IMG/VR virus record: IMGVR_UViG_3300030101_002968
Span: 1 to 64,000 of that record
Strand: one strand, 5' to 3'
DNA length: 64,000 bases
Source of the DNA: a virus
Shown here: piece after piece, positions 13,985-24,094 of the stretch
Numbering within the stretch: the first letter of the stretch is position 1
Layout of the letters: each line of letters begins with the position of its first letter
Program-made: the position numbers and the translations under genes
The notes under the pieces: generated by a model
What the model saw: only the letters and a program-made list of their open reading frames with translations
Database searches by the model: none
What the model was told of the DNA's origin: nothing

Positions 13985-16900
13985 TACTTCATTTTTCCTG
14001 CGCCAACTCTTAATTTTCTTTTTGACTTGCCAGTTTTTAGTGATGTTCTTTTTTCTATTCCTAAGTTCCAAGTTGTCCAACCCATCATTAACGCTAGTCT
14101 TTGCCAAGCAGCTAAATCTTCACCAAAAGCCTCAGACATATTTGTTACTTTTTGGTGCATTCTAGCTAAAGGTATGTTTGTTAAACCTTGAACTGTTGAA
14201 AAGCTTGCTTCCCAAACAGGGTTTTTTAAGTTATAATAAGGTACTTCGTCTATTAAATCTTTGTTCCAACGTATAGTTCTTTCGGCATTTCTTATTTGTC
14301 TTAGCTTAATACCTAAAGGTGGAGATAAGTTTATCATTTCCATAATTACAGCTGATTCGTCTTTATTAAACGTTTTCTGTTGCTCTTTGTAAAAAGTTCT
14401 AGCCATGTTTTTAAGAGTAGAAACTATAGCTCCTTGTATACCCATACCTCTTAACACAGAGTCAACACTGCCGTTTAATACTCTTTCTCTTTTCTTGTCA
14501 AAAAACTCTTCATCATCTTCGTCATCGCCAAACAACATTGCAAACAAAGCTGTTTGTAAACTATAGAATATTATATTTTGAACAGCGCCGTAATAAACAA
14601 TACGCGATATGTTTGCTTTTGCATCACCTCTACCATTTATAAGATCTAATGTTGCTTTTTTCATTAACCTAGTATACTGCATAGGTGTATTTTGAAAAGC
14701 TAATATTATTCTACCAAGAACAGACGCTTGTTGTTGTGAAATCATATCAGGTCTAGCTGACTGCTGAGTTTCTTCTGCTATAACCCTAAAATCTGCAAAA
14801 GCTTTTCTTTTTGCCTCAGTCACGTTCATACCTTCTTTTAAATACTTGTTAAGTCTATTTCTATAAAAACTAGCACCACCAGCAGCAATAGCAAAACTAT
14901 CAGCTATTTGCGTAGGTAAATAACCTTTTGTTAACAAGAAGTTTAGTGCTGCTTTAAATTTGTTAGTAGAGTTAGCGACATAATCTGTAAGCTCACTAGC
15001 GTTAACATCTAGGCCTAAACCAGCTCTTCTTTGCTTTAGCATATCAGAGTTAAATATCATCATAAAGTCTGACCAAAATTGTTTTTGATTTGCAAATGCT
15101 CTTGCTGCAGCTATAATATTATTATCTTCAAAGTTTATAAAGTTAACCATTGATAAAGTCTGTAACGCAGCTGACCTAACGTTAACAAACATTGTAGTAC
15201 CAATAGCACCGTTAATCCAGTTCATAAACTTGTTAACTAAAGCGTTTTGACCAAACGATCTGTTAGTACCGTTTTCTATTCTATAAAGCATATCTTCTAA
15301 TGCTTCTCTAAAATTACGACCATATATAGCTTCAATTTTGTTCATGTTTTCTTTTGAAAATATAATATCTACGTTTTCTAAAAACTCTGTAAAAAATTGT
15401 TTTCTATTTACTCTTGATGTAGCATTTATCAAGTCTGTTCTAATATCTTCTGTCAACCACTCATCTGTAGGTTCTATGTAACCATTTTCTTGTCTAGACA
15501 ATATACCTAACGTGTCTGCAAAAGCTTTTAGTTTTGCGTCATTTTCAACAAATTCAGATAACATTTTTTGATCAGCATCTGATAAACCTGGAATATTAAA
15601 ACCAGCCTTATTCCATAAATAAACTCTTATAGCATCGTTATAAGTGTAGTCACCGCTTGGTATTTTTTTGTATAACAATTTTTTAACATCTGGCATTTTT
15701 GCTTTTAAATTATCAAAGTCTGTTGCTATTGCTTGCTTAGCGGAGTTTAAAGCTTCATAACCTCTGTTTAAAGGTTCTATTAAAGCTTTCTTTAAAAATG
15801 CAAAATGTTTTTCACCTTGTTTTCCTTTGCCTAAAAACTGATATAACAAACCAACAAAGTCTTCTGCTGATGGCGGTACAAATAATTTAAATTTGTTTTT
15901 ATCTTCACCACGTCTTCTTGCTTTAGCTGTACTAAACCTTTTATCAGCGTCTATACCAGAAACATCTTCCATCATTTGATTAAAATCTCTGTCGTAACTT
16001 ATGCTTTGACTTGCTTTTACAATTTGCACGTCTGACTTTATATCTAACTGATCTAATACATTTTTAACAGCTTTAACATTAGGTAAAGCATCATCTACAA
16101 AATACATATCGTTATAACCTTCGGCAAACTTGTTTAACATCCAAACAGCTTTTGCCTCACCAGTACTGTTACCAAGACCTGTTATATTTTTTATTGGCAA
16201 GTTTATACCTTCACTTTTTAAATAAGCATGTATTGCAGCTTCACTTTCAGGCGCTCTAGCTGTTAATATAAATACATTTTTAGGTCCAAACTTTTTAATT
16301 TGGTTTTTAAGTTTTTGCATTAATGGTCCTGGCTTACCGTCTGTAACTCTATTAAAATCAGTAAAGTCCATTTTCCAACCTTCTTTCATAAGCTGATCAC
16401 CTACAAAAGGCCATTCGTTAGAAGCTATACGTTTTGTTTCACCATCTTTAGTAGCTATAATAACGTTGTCACTAATAGCAACTGTTTCGTCAAAGTCAAA
16501 CGTGCTCATACCTCTAGACTTTCTGTTGTACTTAACAGAGTTTGCAGCCACAGTTAGTTTGCTAATTTTTCTGTCTTGTTCTATTTCAGCAACTGTTTTA
16601 GGTAACAACTCACCAGCTATTTCGTGACCTAGCCCAAAAACTAAACCTTCACGCTTAGCTAAAATATCTGCTATAAGCCTTATAGCTTTAACATTTATAT
16701 CGCCCTTGTTCATAAGGTTAAACATTCTAACCATAGAACCATATTCTGTACCAGACTCATACTCTTTACCCATTAAGTTTTTAACACCAGTTTTATCTAA
16801 AGTTTTATCTGCTAGCTTAGTTATTATAGCAACATTATAATCTGTAAGTTCTTTTTGTATAAGATCGTTCCAAGTTTCAGGGTCTATTTTTTCATCTGTA

Positions 16901-19900
16901 ACAATATCTATTATTTTCATTAAAAGATAAGATGCTGGCTTTTGATGTTCAAATCTTACGTTTTCATTACTAATTTCGCCTAATAAAAAGTTTCCATTTT
17001 CATCTATCAAGCCGTCCATTATACCCACAACTTTACCAGCTCTTCTTAATGTAGTTGAAGGGTTACTCATTAAAGTCATCATTTGAACAACAAAATCGTG
17101 CTCGCTAAAGTTAGCATCTAAATTTAGTTTGTCTGCAAAGAAAATAATTTTGTTAACTAAAAGTTTTCTAGCTAAATCAGCCTCGTCGTTTTTCTTTTGT
17201 TGATCGTATTTATTAGCGTCTTTACGTGTAACGTTTTTTATAACGTTTATCATTTGTGTTATAACACCTTTACCGTCTTGTGGTTCAAACTTTATTTCAA
17301 CAAATTTTTCTGTTTTACCATCTCTAAATATTTCCGATGAACCTTTAGAGTTTTCTTCCATAGCATCAATAAAGTCTTGAGGCATAAACTGATAAATAAA
17401 CTTTCTAAAATCTGTTTTTGGACCTTCTTTAGAGTGAAATAGCTGGTACCTAGCTGTACCGCTTTCTCCTTTAGGAGTTTTTACATCTTTGTTTGTACCT
17501 GCTATAAAATAATTTTCTCCTCCACTAATTTTATAGGCTGTTACATGGTTTTGCTCTTCCATAGCTATTTCCATTAGAGCCTCTTCTACAGTTATATCAC
17601 CTTGACGCCATCTAGCTATTATATTGTCAACAACAAAATCAGCAACAGCGTTTCTACCACGCTTAACAGCTAGTATATCAAATACTTCTTTTTGACTTGG
17701 CACATCACCATCTTCGTTTACTATTCCAAACTTTTCAATAAGACCTACATAAACCTCTGTATCTAAATATATACCAGCAAACTCTTCAAAAGGTATCATT
17801 TTTACACCTTGCGACTCAAAATTACCTTTTTGATATTGAAATTGTTTAATAGCACCAGCTTCTTTAAACATGTCTTTAACAAGAGCTCTAGCCTCTTCAT
17901 TTGTTAAAACGCCGTCTTTAGTAAACACTTTTGATAAAGCTGTTATTGTTCTAGCATTAGATAAAGTTTTATCTATCTCTTGAACAGCAATGCCAAGCTC
18001 AGGAAATAGTTTTTCAACGCCAGATTGTTTAGCTGCTGATAATTTTTTAAACGTTATAGACTCTGCTGACATAGACAAACCATCTTCAAGAGCATTTTTA
18101 AGTCTTTCATCTAAATCGCCAGTAGCTTCTAATGATCTTCTTAAACTTTGATTAGTAATTGTTCTATCTAACAAAGATAATACCGCTAGTATTTTAGCGC
18201 TTGTGTTTCTATCAATTTTAAAATCAAAACCTTTTTTAGCTCTAAATATACCTAAATATTCAGCAAAATCTTTTTCAGATAAATTAGGTTTTTTATATTG
18301 AGGGAAATTATTTTTAATTCTTTTAGAACCTTTGTTATAACCAAACCTTAACAACACATTTGGCATATTAGTAGATTTAAAAGCCGCAGTGTGACCTTCG
18401 TTAAAAATTGTAGACAATATTAACTGAGCATGTTTAGCTATAAACCTTTGTGCTGATCTAACTTCGTTACTACCAGCTTTACCTTCTTTTTTTCTTAAAT
18501 TAGCTAAAAACTTTTTACTTCTTGGATTTAGCTTATCAACGTCAACACCTGACAATCTAGCTATAGTTTTATAAGTCAAACCTTCTACATTACTTAATTC
18601 CATAGTGTCTAAATCAAGATCAAGCATGTGTTTTTCCTCTAGCTTCTTTTTTAATTCAGCTATTTTTTTACTATCACCCTTGTTTTTAACAAGACTTGAA
18701 TATTCTTTTAAATCAGCAAGCCCTTCTGCTATTAACTTTTCAACCTCTGCTTGAATATCTTGGTTTTCTATTCTACCTATTTCTCTAGCAGCGTTATATT
18801 TAGGAGAAACAAATCTTGGCGCGTTGTCAAAATCATTTGGTGTTGAATCGTCTGCAATGTCACCAACGTTTTCATTATCTATACTTACACTACCTTCCAT
18901 AGCTCCTTTTTGCTCAGCTTTTAAAGCGTCACCATATCTAAGGGGTAACAACATATTTAAGTAAGCACCAAAAGGCGTTAGCGCTGGATCGTAAGATCTA
19001 GAAAGTTTTATTAGTTCTCTAGAAAAACCTGACTGAAACTGTTCGAAACCAACTCGTTTACTTTCTTCTAATCCCATTATTTTAGGATTTTTAGCCGCAA
19101 AGTCAGACAAGGCTGTTACTAAAGCCATGTTGTTTAACACCAAATCGTTTCGTAAATCTTCATCGTACTCATATGTACCATCTTCAAGTATTACTCTTGT
19201 TTCTAAAAGTTGTTGTCTTATTCTTTCGTTTTCTTCTACAATTTTAATTGTATTTTCTTTTAGCTGTATGTCTTGTTGTACGTCATCTCTTTGGTAAATA
19301 TCTTTTTGTCTCATACGACCACCACGAGTTGAAAGCGCAGCGCTACCTGGTGACCATATTTCGTTTATCATACCTTTAGCTAACTTAGCAGCTTCTTCTA
19401 TTCTAGCAGCATTTATAAAATCTTTACCAGGCTTTATGTTTAAACCTTCGTTTATAATTCTTCTCATGCCAGGCGAAAACTCTTCTTTTGTACCTAAAAG
19501 CTCTTTGTTGTAGTCTCTAACAAAATTAAACATGGCTTTTGCAGGATTTCTGCTTGAGAAAAAATCAGCGTTTTTATTTATAAACCCTATACCAGACGCT
19601 CTCATAGATCTTCTAACAACATCATGAAGTCTTGTAAAAAAGTTAGAACTTATTTTAACCTCACCTTGAACAATAGCCTCTGACAAAACAGTAAACATTT
19701 CGTCCCATTGCATGTTTTTAACTTGCTCTTCGTAAGCCTTAAACTTACCACCTACATAATTAAATCTATCAGAAAACTTGTATTTATTAGGGTTTTTTAA
19801 AAGCTCGTTTCTTAACATAAACGACAAGCCTTTTACAGCGTTAGGATTTTTTAAAACTGTTTGCCTTAAAACTAAATGAAGTATTTCGTGTACACCAGCA

Positions 19901-22900
19901 CCATAATTATCTTCTTCTTTAACAGCGTCTTTGTTAAATAAAATTATAGGTTTTTTACCTATATCATCATATATAACTTTAGCAACACCACCGTGGTTTA
20001 ACATTTTAATTGGCTTCTTTTTACCCTTGTAAATTCTGTTGTATCTTTTTATTATAGCGTTTCTTCTTTCTATTTCTTTTTCATACTCTATACTAGAAAG
20101 CTCTATTGTGTCTACTTCTATACCAGCAGCTGCAAATAAAAGCTTTTTACCTCTATCTATACTCATTCTATATAAACTCTTCTTCCACTCTACAGGTGAC
20201 TCTTGTGAAAGTTTATTGTCTATAGTTTTTATTTTGTTATTTATTTCTTCAATCTCTTGACTATTAGCAGCTTTGTCTTTTCTTTCTAGTTTTTTCTTTT
20301 CTTTAACAAGTTCATTTTTCTCTACAATCATATCGACCATACTAATCGTAGCCCACTCAGGAGCGGCGTTTAAAGCTTGCGCAACGTTTCTAACAGCTTG
20401 ATGGTTTTGTTTTTCTAACTCTAACCTTCTTTCGTGAAGCTCTATTTTTTTATTAACTTGAGCCCATTTTGGATTAGCCTTAACATATAAAGCTTTTTCT
20501 TTTTTTAGTTCATCTATATGTTTTTGTATTTCAGCTTGTTCTAATTCTGAGTTTTGCAAAGCTTCAGACGCTTGATCTAAAATACCTTCATACATTAACG
20601 TTTTAGCATTTTTTATTGTAGACCTTGCTTGCTTAACACCTAAACCACCTGTTAATAAAGATGTTCCTACAATTATCTCTCTTTGCGCTTGAACGTTACC
20701 AACTTCCCAGCTGTAATCAGCTATAAAATTAGCCTTAACCATATCGTTTAAAAAAACGTCTAACTGTTCTTCAACGTGTTCTTTAAAAAAGTTTTTACCA
20801 AAAGTTTTTAAAGCTTTACTATAAACTTTTCTATTTATAGCTTTTGTAGCCTGTTTAGTTCCAACACTTTTAAGGTCTTTTATAAAAGTTTTTAATAAAT
20901 TTTTACCAACATCATTTTTAAAGAACATAGCGTCAGGCATGACTAACTGACTAACACCTGTAGCTAAAGTTGTCATATTAGCATATAATAAAGCAGAGTT
21001 ACCGCTTAAACCATTAGACCTTGCGTCAGCTAAATTGTCAAAAAATAACATTCGTTGGTTCATACCAATCATTCTTATTCCTCTAATTTCAGCTGCAGTA
21101 GTTTTGTAATTTTTAGCTAGCGTGTTCATTATTGTTCTACCACTACTAGCGTTTTTAATGTTTATAGCTCTTACTTTTGTTGCGGTTATACCTGCGCCAG
21201 CTCTAGCAATATTTAACGTATATGGTAGTAGTTCTGCAAATGTTTTTGAAACAGTGTACAAGCTAGGGTTGTAAGCTTTTGGATTTGTTAAATCTTCCCA
21301 AAACTTACCAGAACCTTTGAAGTTAGGATTATAAAGAGTTTCTAGTTTGTTTTTAGGTAGTATTTTAGCTGTAGCAACACTACCTAAAAAATCCATGTAT
21401 TGATCTTTGTGGCTATATATTAAACTACCATCATCGTTAAACTTTTTTGGATCTGTAGGTAACTGTGTTATTCTACTAGCCTCTACAGTATTGTCAATTA
21501 AGTCAGCGCCAAAATAACCACTACCTAAGCCAAGCAAAGCAGCTGGTGATTTTAAAACAGAATTTAAAACTCTATATCTCGAGTATTCTTCTGCAAAGTT
21601 ACCTCCTATTTCAGCGGTTGCATATATAGGATTATCAGTAGCATTTTTAACACCTATATCCCAAGCTCTAGCAGCTTTAGTACCTTTAAACGCTGGTGGT
21701 TTTTTGTCAAGAGGTACATCTGACATTTCCCAACCAAGTGCTTGCCACATTTGCTCGTTTCTTTTTTGCCAAGCAGCACCTTTTTCGTTTATTAACTTTC
21801 TGTTTTCAAACAGCGCTTGACCTTCTTCTTGCAAGCTGTTTTGTCTAACATCAAGATCTTTTAACATTGCGTTTATATCGCTTAACACGCCTAAATCTTC
21901 AGCAGAAGGTGTTACTCTCTTGTTGTCAATAATAGCAGGTATAAATATTTCTCTACCTCTAGCATCCCAACCGTAAGTTCCATATTTGCTATTTATTCTT
22001 TGTATTTGATTATCTAAAGCCTCGTAGTCTGATCTTAAATTGTTTCTTTTGGTTTCAAAAGCAGCTTCGTTATTTTTTTGCAACTTATTAGCTTTAACAA
22101 GTCTTTCACCTTGTTTGTTTAAAACAAGATTATTGTTTGCTATTACGTTTGCTTTAGCAACTTTTATTATTTGTTCCCTGTCTAAACCAAGTTGTTTAAA
22201 AGAAACACCATTATAAATTTTATTATAAAGTTCTCTTGGTACAGCATTTAGTATTTCTTTTTTCATTTGAGTTTGAAACTTACCAAAATCTAACGTTTCA
22301 CTGTTAGGTATGCCAGCAAATGCTTTTTTTATTACATCGCCTTCAATATCGCTTTTTTCTAAAGTTATAACTTCGTTAAAAACTCGATTAGCTGTTGTCA
22401 TGAAGCTTATATTATCTGTATAAGCTTCGTCAAACTTTTGACCTCTTGCGTCTACAGGCCCTTCGGTTGAGTCAAAAAACTCACCAGTAAACTTATTTAC
22501 CTTGTTTTTAAACTTTAAAGCCGGAGTGCTATTCTCACCACCTACAGCGTTAAAATATTCTTCTCTACTTGTGTAGTTAGTTCCTTCAGCTTTGTTTATT
22601 TCTTGTAAAACTGATCTATCATACTTAGCTAATCTATCTTTATTAAACTTTTGTTTGTTAAAAAAAGCATCTCCACCGTTATATGTAAATTCAGGACCTT
22701 CTTCTTTTCCATCATCAATACTTAAAACACCTTCTATTGGATTAATTTTTTGAATAGGATTAGTTGTTCTATCTTGACGTGATTCTTTTCTTTTTTCTAT
22801 TATTTTATTAAACTCTTCTTCATCTTCTTTTGCTAAATCTCTTAGTGGTTGTCTTTTTTTATCATCTGTAGGTAAGGTAAATTGTGGTGGTGGTAAGTTA

Positions 22901-24084
22901 ACAATTTTGTTATTTTCAAGTCTTACTTCAGTATCATCATCGTCTTCGTTACCAAAATCAAAGTCATCTTTTTCTTTAGCTTCGTAATTAAATATATTAG
23001 AACTTCCTTTTATAGTTATTTCTTTTAAACCATCTGTTGGAAGTTTTGTTGCATACTTTTCTTCTTTTTGATCTACTATTTCGTTTTCTTTTTCTTTTCT
23101 ATCTATATTAACCTCAGTGTACGGCGTAGCTTTTTCAAGCTCCATTACTCTTTCTTCTACCTCCATTTCTTTAACAGGTAGCGTTTTAATAGGATCTACT
23201 TGTATGTCGTCTTTTTTACTTCTACCTGTTTGGCCTGCAACAGGGCCAACACCAGTTCCACCTTGATTTATAACTTCACCTGTACTTGGGTCTATAATTT
23301 GTTGTGTTTCGTCAAAATCAAAAGAACTTGTTTTCTTTCTTTTAGGTTCTTCTATCTCTTGTTGTTCAATTATTTCAGGTTGTTGTACACGAACAGCATT
23401 TATACTGTCTACAGTTAAACTATCACCTTCAACTAAAGACATTGAATCTACTTTACCACTAACCCTATGTTCGTTAAGCCTACCCATCCAACCTCTAGAA
23501 TATTGCGGATCATTTTGACTTGAACCTATATAGCTTTGCTCTCTTCTCATGGCATAAGCATCTAAAACTTTATCACCACCTTGTTTTTCTATAGCATTGT
23601 TTACATGAAAAATAGCATCATCTATAGTTTCAAAACCTTTAGCATCTCCTAAATCACCATAACCAGCGTTTTGTAACGCGGTAACCATTGTTTCGTTGTC
23701 GCTGTTACCAAAAGTAAATTGTTGGTTTATTAAAGCATCGTATATAGACGCTCCTACTCTCTTATCAGTTATTTCTTCTAACTTGTGTTTATCCCATATA
23801 TTAGTTTTAAAATAATTAGACACAATGTTTTTACCTTCATCTTCTGTTCCAGAAAATTCTGCTTCAAACTGAGAATTAACAGCGTTCCAACCAGCTTCGT
23901 CTTTTGGTAATTCAATATTATTCCAATCTGCCCAAGCGCCTAAAGTTAAACCATAAAACGTTTTAGAATAAGCAACACTACCACCGTCTAAAACAGTTTG
24001 GTTTCCTCTATCTGTTTTATCAGTGCTTATACCAGCCTCTGCTTCAGCAGCTAAATTATGGGCATAATTGAATTTTTCAGCCAT
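13984..24084 (-). CDS. Giant 3366-aa polyvalent virion protein (GH108-like, HEXXH and HAD-like domains)
   Basis: Domains in order: residues 1-210 resemble GH108-type lysozymes (candidate catalytic Glu in EAEAG near residue 16, C-terminal RGWMGRLNEHR). A charged linker follows (210-480), then long helical regions with hydrophobic stretches (800-1150). A metallopeptidase motif H1399-E-I-L-H1403 lies in GVHEILHLVL. A HAD-like phosphatase/nuclease fold follows (FDFDE at 2529-2533, ILTAR near 2606, VDDALPN near 2660). The C-terminal part has a hydrophobic patch near 3165 and an AFQNTPMQYTRL segment as in large polyvalent proteins. Most likely packaged in the virion and ejected with DNA, like T7 gp16. 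It follows two internal-virion-like genes. Confidence 0.8.
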   Translation of the reverse strand: MAEKFNYAHNLAAEAEAGISTDKTDRGNQTVLDGGSVAYSKTFYGLTLGAWADWNNIELPKDEAGWNAVNSQFEAEFSGTEDEGKNIVSNYFKTNIWDKHKLEEITDKRVGASIYDALINQQFTFGNSDNETMVTALQNAGYGDLGDAKGFETIDDAIFHVNNAIEKQGGDKVLDAYAMRREQSYIGSSQNDPQYSRGWMGRLNEHRVSGKVDSMSLVEGDSLTVDSINAVRVQQPEIIEQQEIEEPKRKKTSSFDFDETQQIIDPSTGEVINQGGTGVGPVAGQTGRSKKDDIQVDPIKTLPVKEMEVEERVMELEKATPYTEVNIDRKEKENEIVDQKEEKYATKLPTDGLKEITIKGSSNIFNYEAKEKDDFDFGNEDDDDTEVRLENNKIVNLPPPQFTLPTDDKKRQPLRDLAKEDEEEFNKIIEKRKESRQDRTTNPIQKINPIEGVLSIDDGKEEGPEFTYNGGDAFFNKQKFNKDRLAKYDRSVLQEINKAEGTNYTSREEYFNAVGGENSTPALKFKNKVNKFTGEFFDSTEGPVDARGQKFDEAYTDNISFMTTANRVFNEVITLEKSDIEGDVIKKAFAGIPNSETLDFGKFQTQMKKEILNAVPRELYNKIYNGVSFKQLGLDREQIIKVAKANVIANNNLVLNKQGERLVKANKLQKNNEAAFETKRNNLRSDYEALDNQIQRINSKYGTYGWDARGREIFIPAIIDNKRVTPSAEDLGVLSDINAMLKDLDVRQNSLQEEGQALFENRKLINEKGAAWQKRNEQMWQALGWEMSDVPLDKKPPAFKGTKAARAWDIGVKNATDNPIYATAEIGGNFAEEYSRYRVLNSVLKSPAALLGLGSGYFGADLIDNTVEASRITQLPTDPKKFNDDGSLIYSHKDQYMDFLGSVATAKILPKNKLETLYNPNFKGSGKFWEDLTNPKAYNPSLYTVSKTFAELLPYTLNIARAGAGITATKVRAINIKNASSGRTIMNTLAKNYKTTAAEIRGIRMIGMNQRMLFFDNLADARSNGLSGNSALLYANMTTLATGVSQLVMPDAMFFKNDVGKNLLKTFIKDLKSVGTKQATKAINRKVYSKALKTFGKNFFKEHVEEQLDVFLNDMVKANFIADYSWEVGNVQAQREIIVGTSLLTGGLGVKQARSTIKNAKTLMYEGILDQASEALQNSELEQAEIQKHIDELKKEKALYVKANPKWAQVNKKIELHERRLELEKQNHQAVRNVAQALNAAPEWATISMVDMIVEKNELVKEKKKLERKDKAANSQEIEEINNKIKTIDNKLSQESPVEWKKSLYRMSIDRGKKLLFAAAGIEVDTIELSSIEYEKEIERRNAIIKRYNRIYKGKKKPIKMLNHGGVAKVIYDDIGKKPIILFNKDAVKEEDNYGAGVHEILHLVLRQTVLKNPNAVKGLSFMLRNELLKNPNKYKFSDRFNYVGGKFKAYEEQVKNMQWDEMFTVLSEAIVQGEVKISSNFFTRLHDVVRRSMRASGIGFINKNADFFSSRNPAKAMFNFVRDYNKELLGTKEEFSPGMRRIINEGLNIKPGKDFINAARIEEAAKLAKGMINEIWSPGSAALSTRGGRMRQKDIYQRDDVQQDIQLKENTIKIVEENERIRQQLLETRVILEDGTYEYDEDLRNDLVLNNMALVTALSDFAAKNPKIMGLEESKRVGFEQFQSGFSRELIKLSRSYDPALTPFGAYLNMLLPLRYGDALKAEQKGAMEGSVSIDNENVGDIADDSTPNDFDNAPRFVSPKYNAAREIGRIENQDIQAEVEKLIAEGLADLKEYSSLVKNKGDSKKIAELKKKLEEKHMLDLDLDTMELSNVEGLTYKTIARLSGVDVDKLNPRSKKFLANLRKKEGKAGSNEVRSAQRFIAKHAQLILSTIFNEGHTAAFKSTNMPNVLLRFGYNKGSKRIKNNFPQYKKPNLSEKDFAEYLGIFRAKKGFDFKIDRNTSAKILAVLSLLDRTITNQSLRRSLEATGDLDERLKNALEDGLSMSAESITFKKLSAAKQSGVEKLFPELGIAVQEIDKTLSNARTITALSKVFTKDGVLTNEEARALVKDMFKEAGAIKQFQYQKGNFESQGVKMIPFEEFAGIYLDTEVYVGLIEKFGIVNEDGDVPSQKEVFDILAVKRGRNAVADFVVDNIIARWRQGDITVEEALMEIAMEEQNHVTAYKISGGENYFIAGTNKDVKTPKGESGTARYQLFHSKEGPKTDFRKFIYQFMPQDFIDAMEENSKGSSEIFRDGKTEKFVEIKFEPQDGKGVITQMINVIKNVTRKDANKYDQQKKNDEADLARKLLVNKIIFFADKLNLDANFSEHDFVVQMMTLMSNPSTTLRRAGKVVGIMDGLIDENGNFLLGEISNENVRFEHQKPASYLLMKIIDIVTDEKIDPETWNDLIQKELTDYNVAIITKLADKTLDKTGVKNLMGKEYESGTEYGSMVRMFNLMNKGDINVKAIRLIADILAKREGLVFGLGHEIAGELLPKTVAEIEQDRKISKLTVAANSVKYNRKSRGMSTFDFDETVAISDNVIIATKDGETKRIASNEWPFVGDQLMKEGWKMDFTDFNRVTDGKPGPLMQKLKNQIKKFGPKNVFILTARAPESEAAIHAYLKSEGINLPIKNITGLGNSTGEAKAVWMLNKFAEGYNDMYFVDDALPNVKAVKNVLDQLDIKSDVQIVKASQSISYDRDFNQMMEDVSGIDADKRFSTAKARRRGEDKNKFKLFVPPSAEDFVGLLYQFLGKGKQGEKHFAFLKKALIEPLNRGYEALNSAKQAIATDFDNLKAKMPDVKKLLYKKIPSGDYTYNDAIRVYLWNKAGFNIPGLSDADQKMLSEFVENDAKLKAFADTLGILSRQENGYIEPTDEWLTEDIRTDLINATSRVNRKQFFTEFLENVDIIFSKENMNKIEAIYGRNFREALEDMLYRIENGTNRSFGQNALVNKFMNWINGAIGTTMFVNVRSAALQTLSMVNFINFEDNNIIAAARAFANQKQFWSDFMMIFNSDMLKQRRAGLGLDVNASELTDYVANSTNKFKAALNFLLTKGYLPTQIADSFAIAAGGASFYRNRLNKYLKEGMNVTEAKRKAFADFRVIAEETQQSARPDMISQQQASVLGRIILAFQNTPMQYTRLMKKATLDLINGRGDAKANISRIVYYGAVQNIIFYSLQTALFAMLFGDDEDDEEFFDKKRERVLNGSVDSVLRGMGIQGAIVSTLKNMARTFYKEQQKTFNKDESAVIMEMINLSPPLGIKLRQIRNAERTIRWNKDLIDEVPYYNLKNPVWEASFSTVQGLTNIPLARMHQKVTNMSEAFGEDLAAWQRLALMMGWTTWNLGIEKRTSLKTGKSKRKLRVGAGKMK

Positions 24085-24094
24085 GTATTATAAT

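Noticed and set aside
13985-14107. N-terminal extension of the 182-aa lipoprotein
   Set aside because: The extension overlaps the C-terminus of the 3366-aa gene in another frame and would hide the lipoprotein signal peptide; ATGA overlap at 13984 favours the internal start.
23310-23330. A second HAD active site (FDFDET near residue 256 of the giant protein)
   Set aside because: It lies in a charged low-complexity linker and is not followed by the later HAD motifs; only the set at 2529-2660 is convincing.
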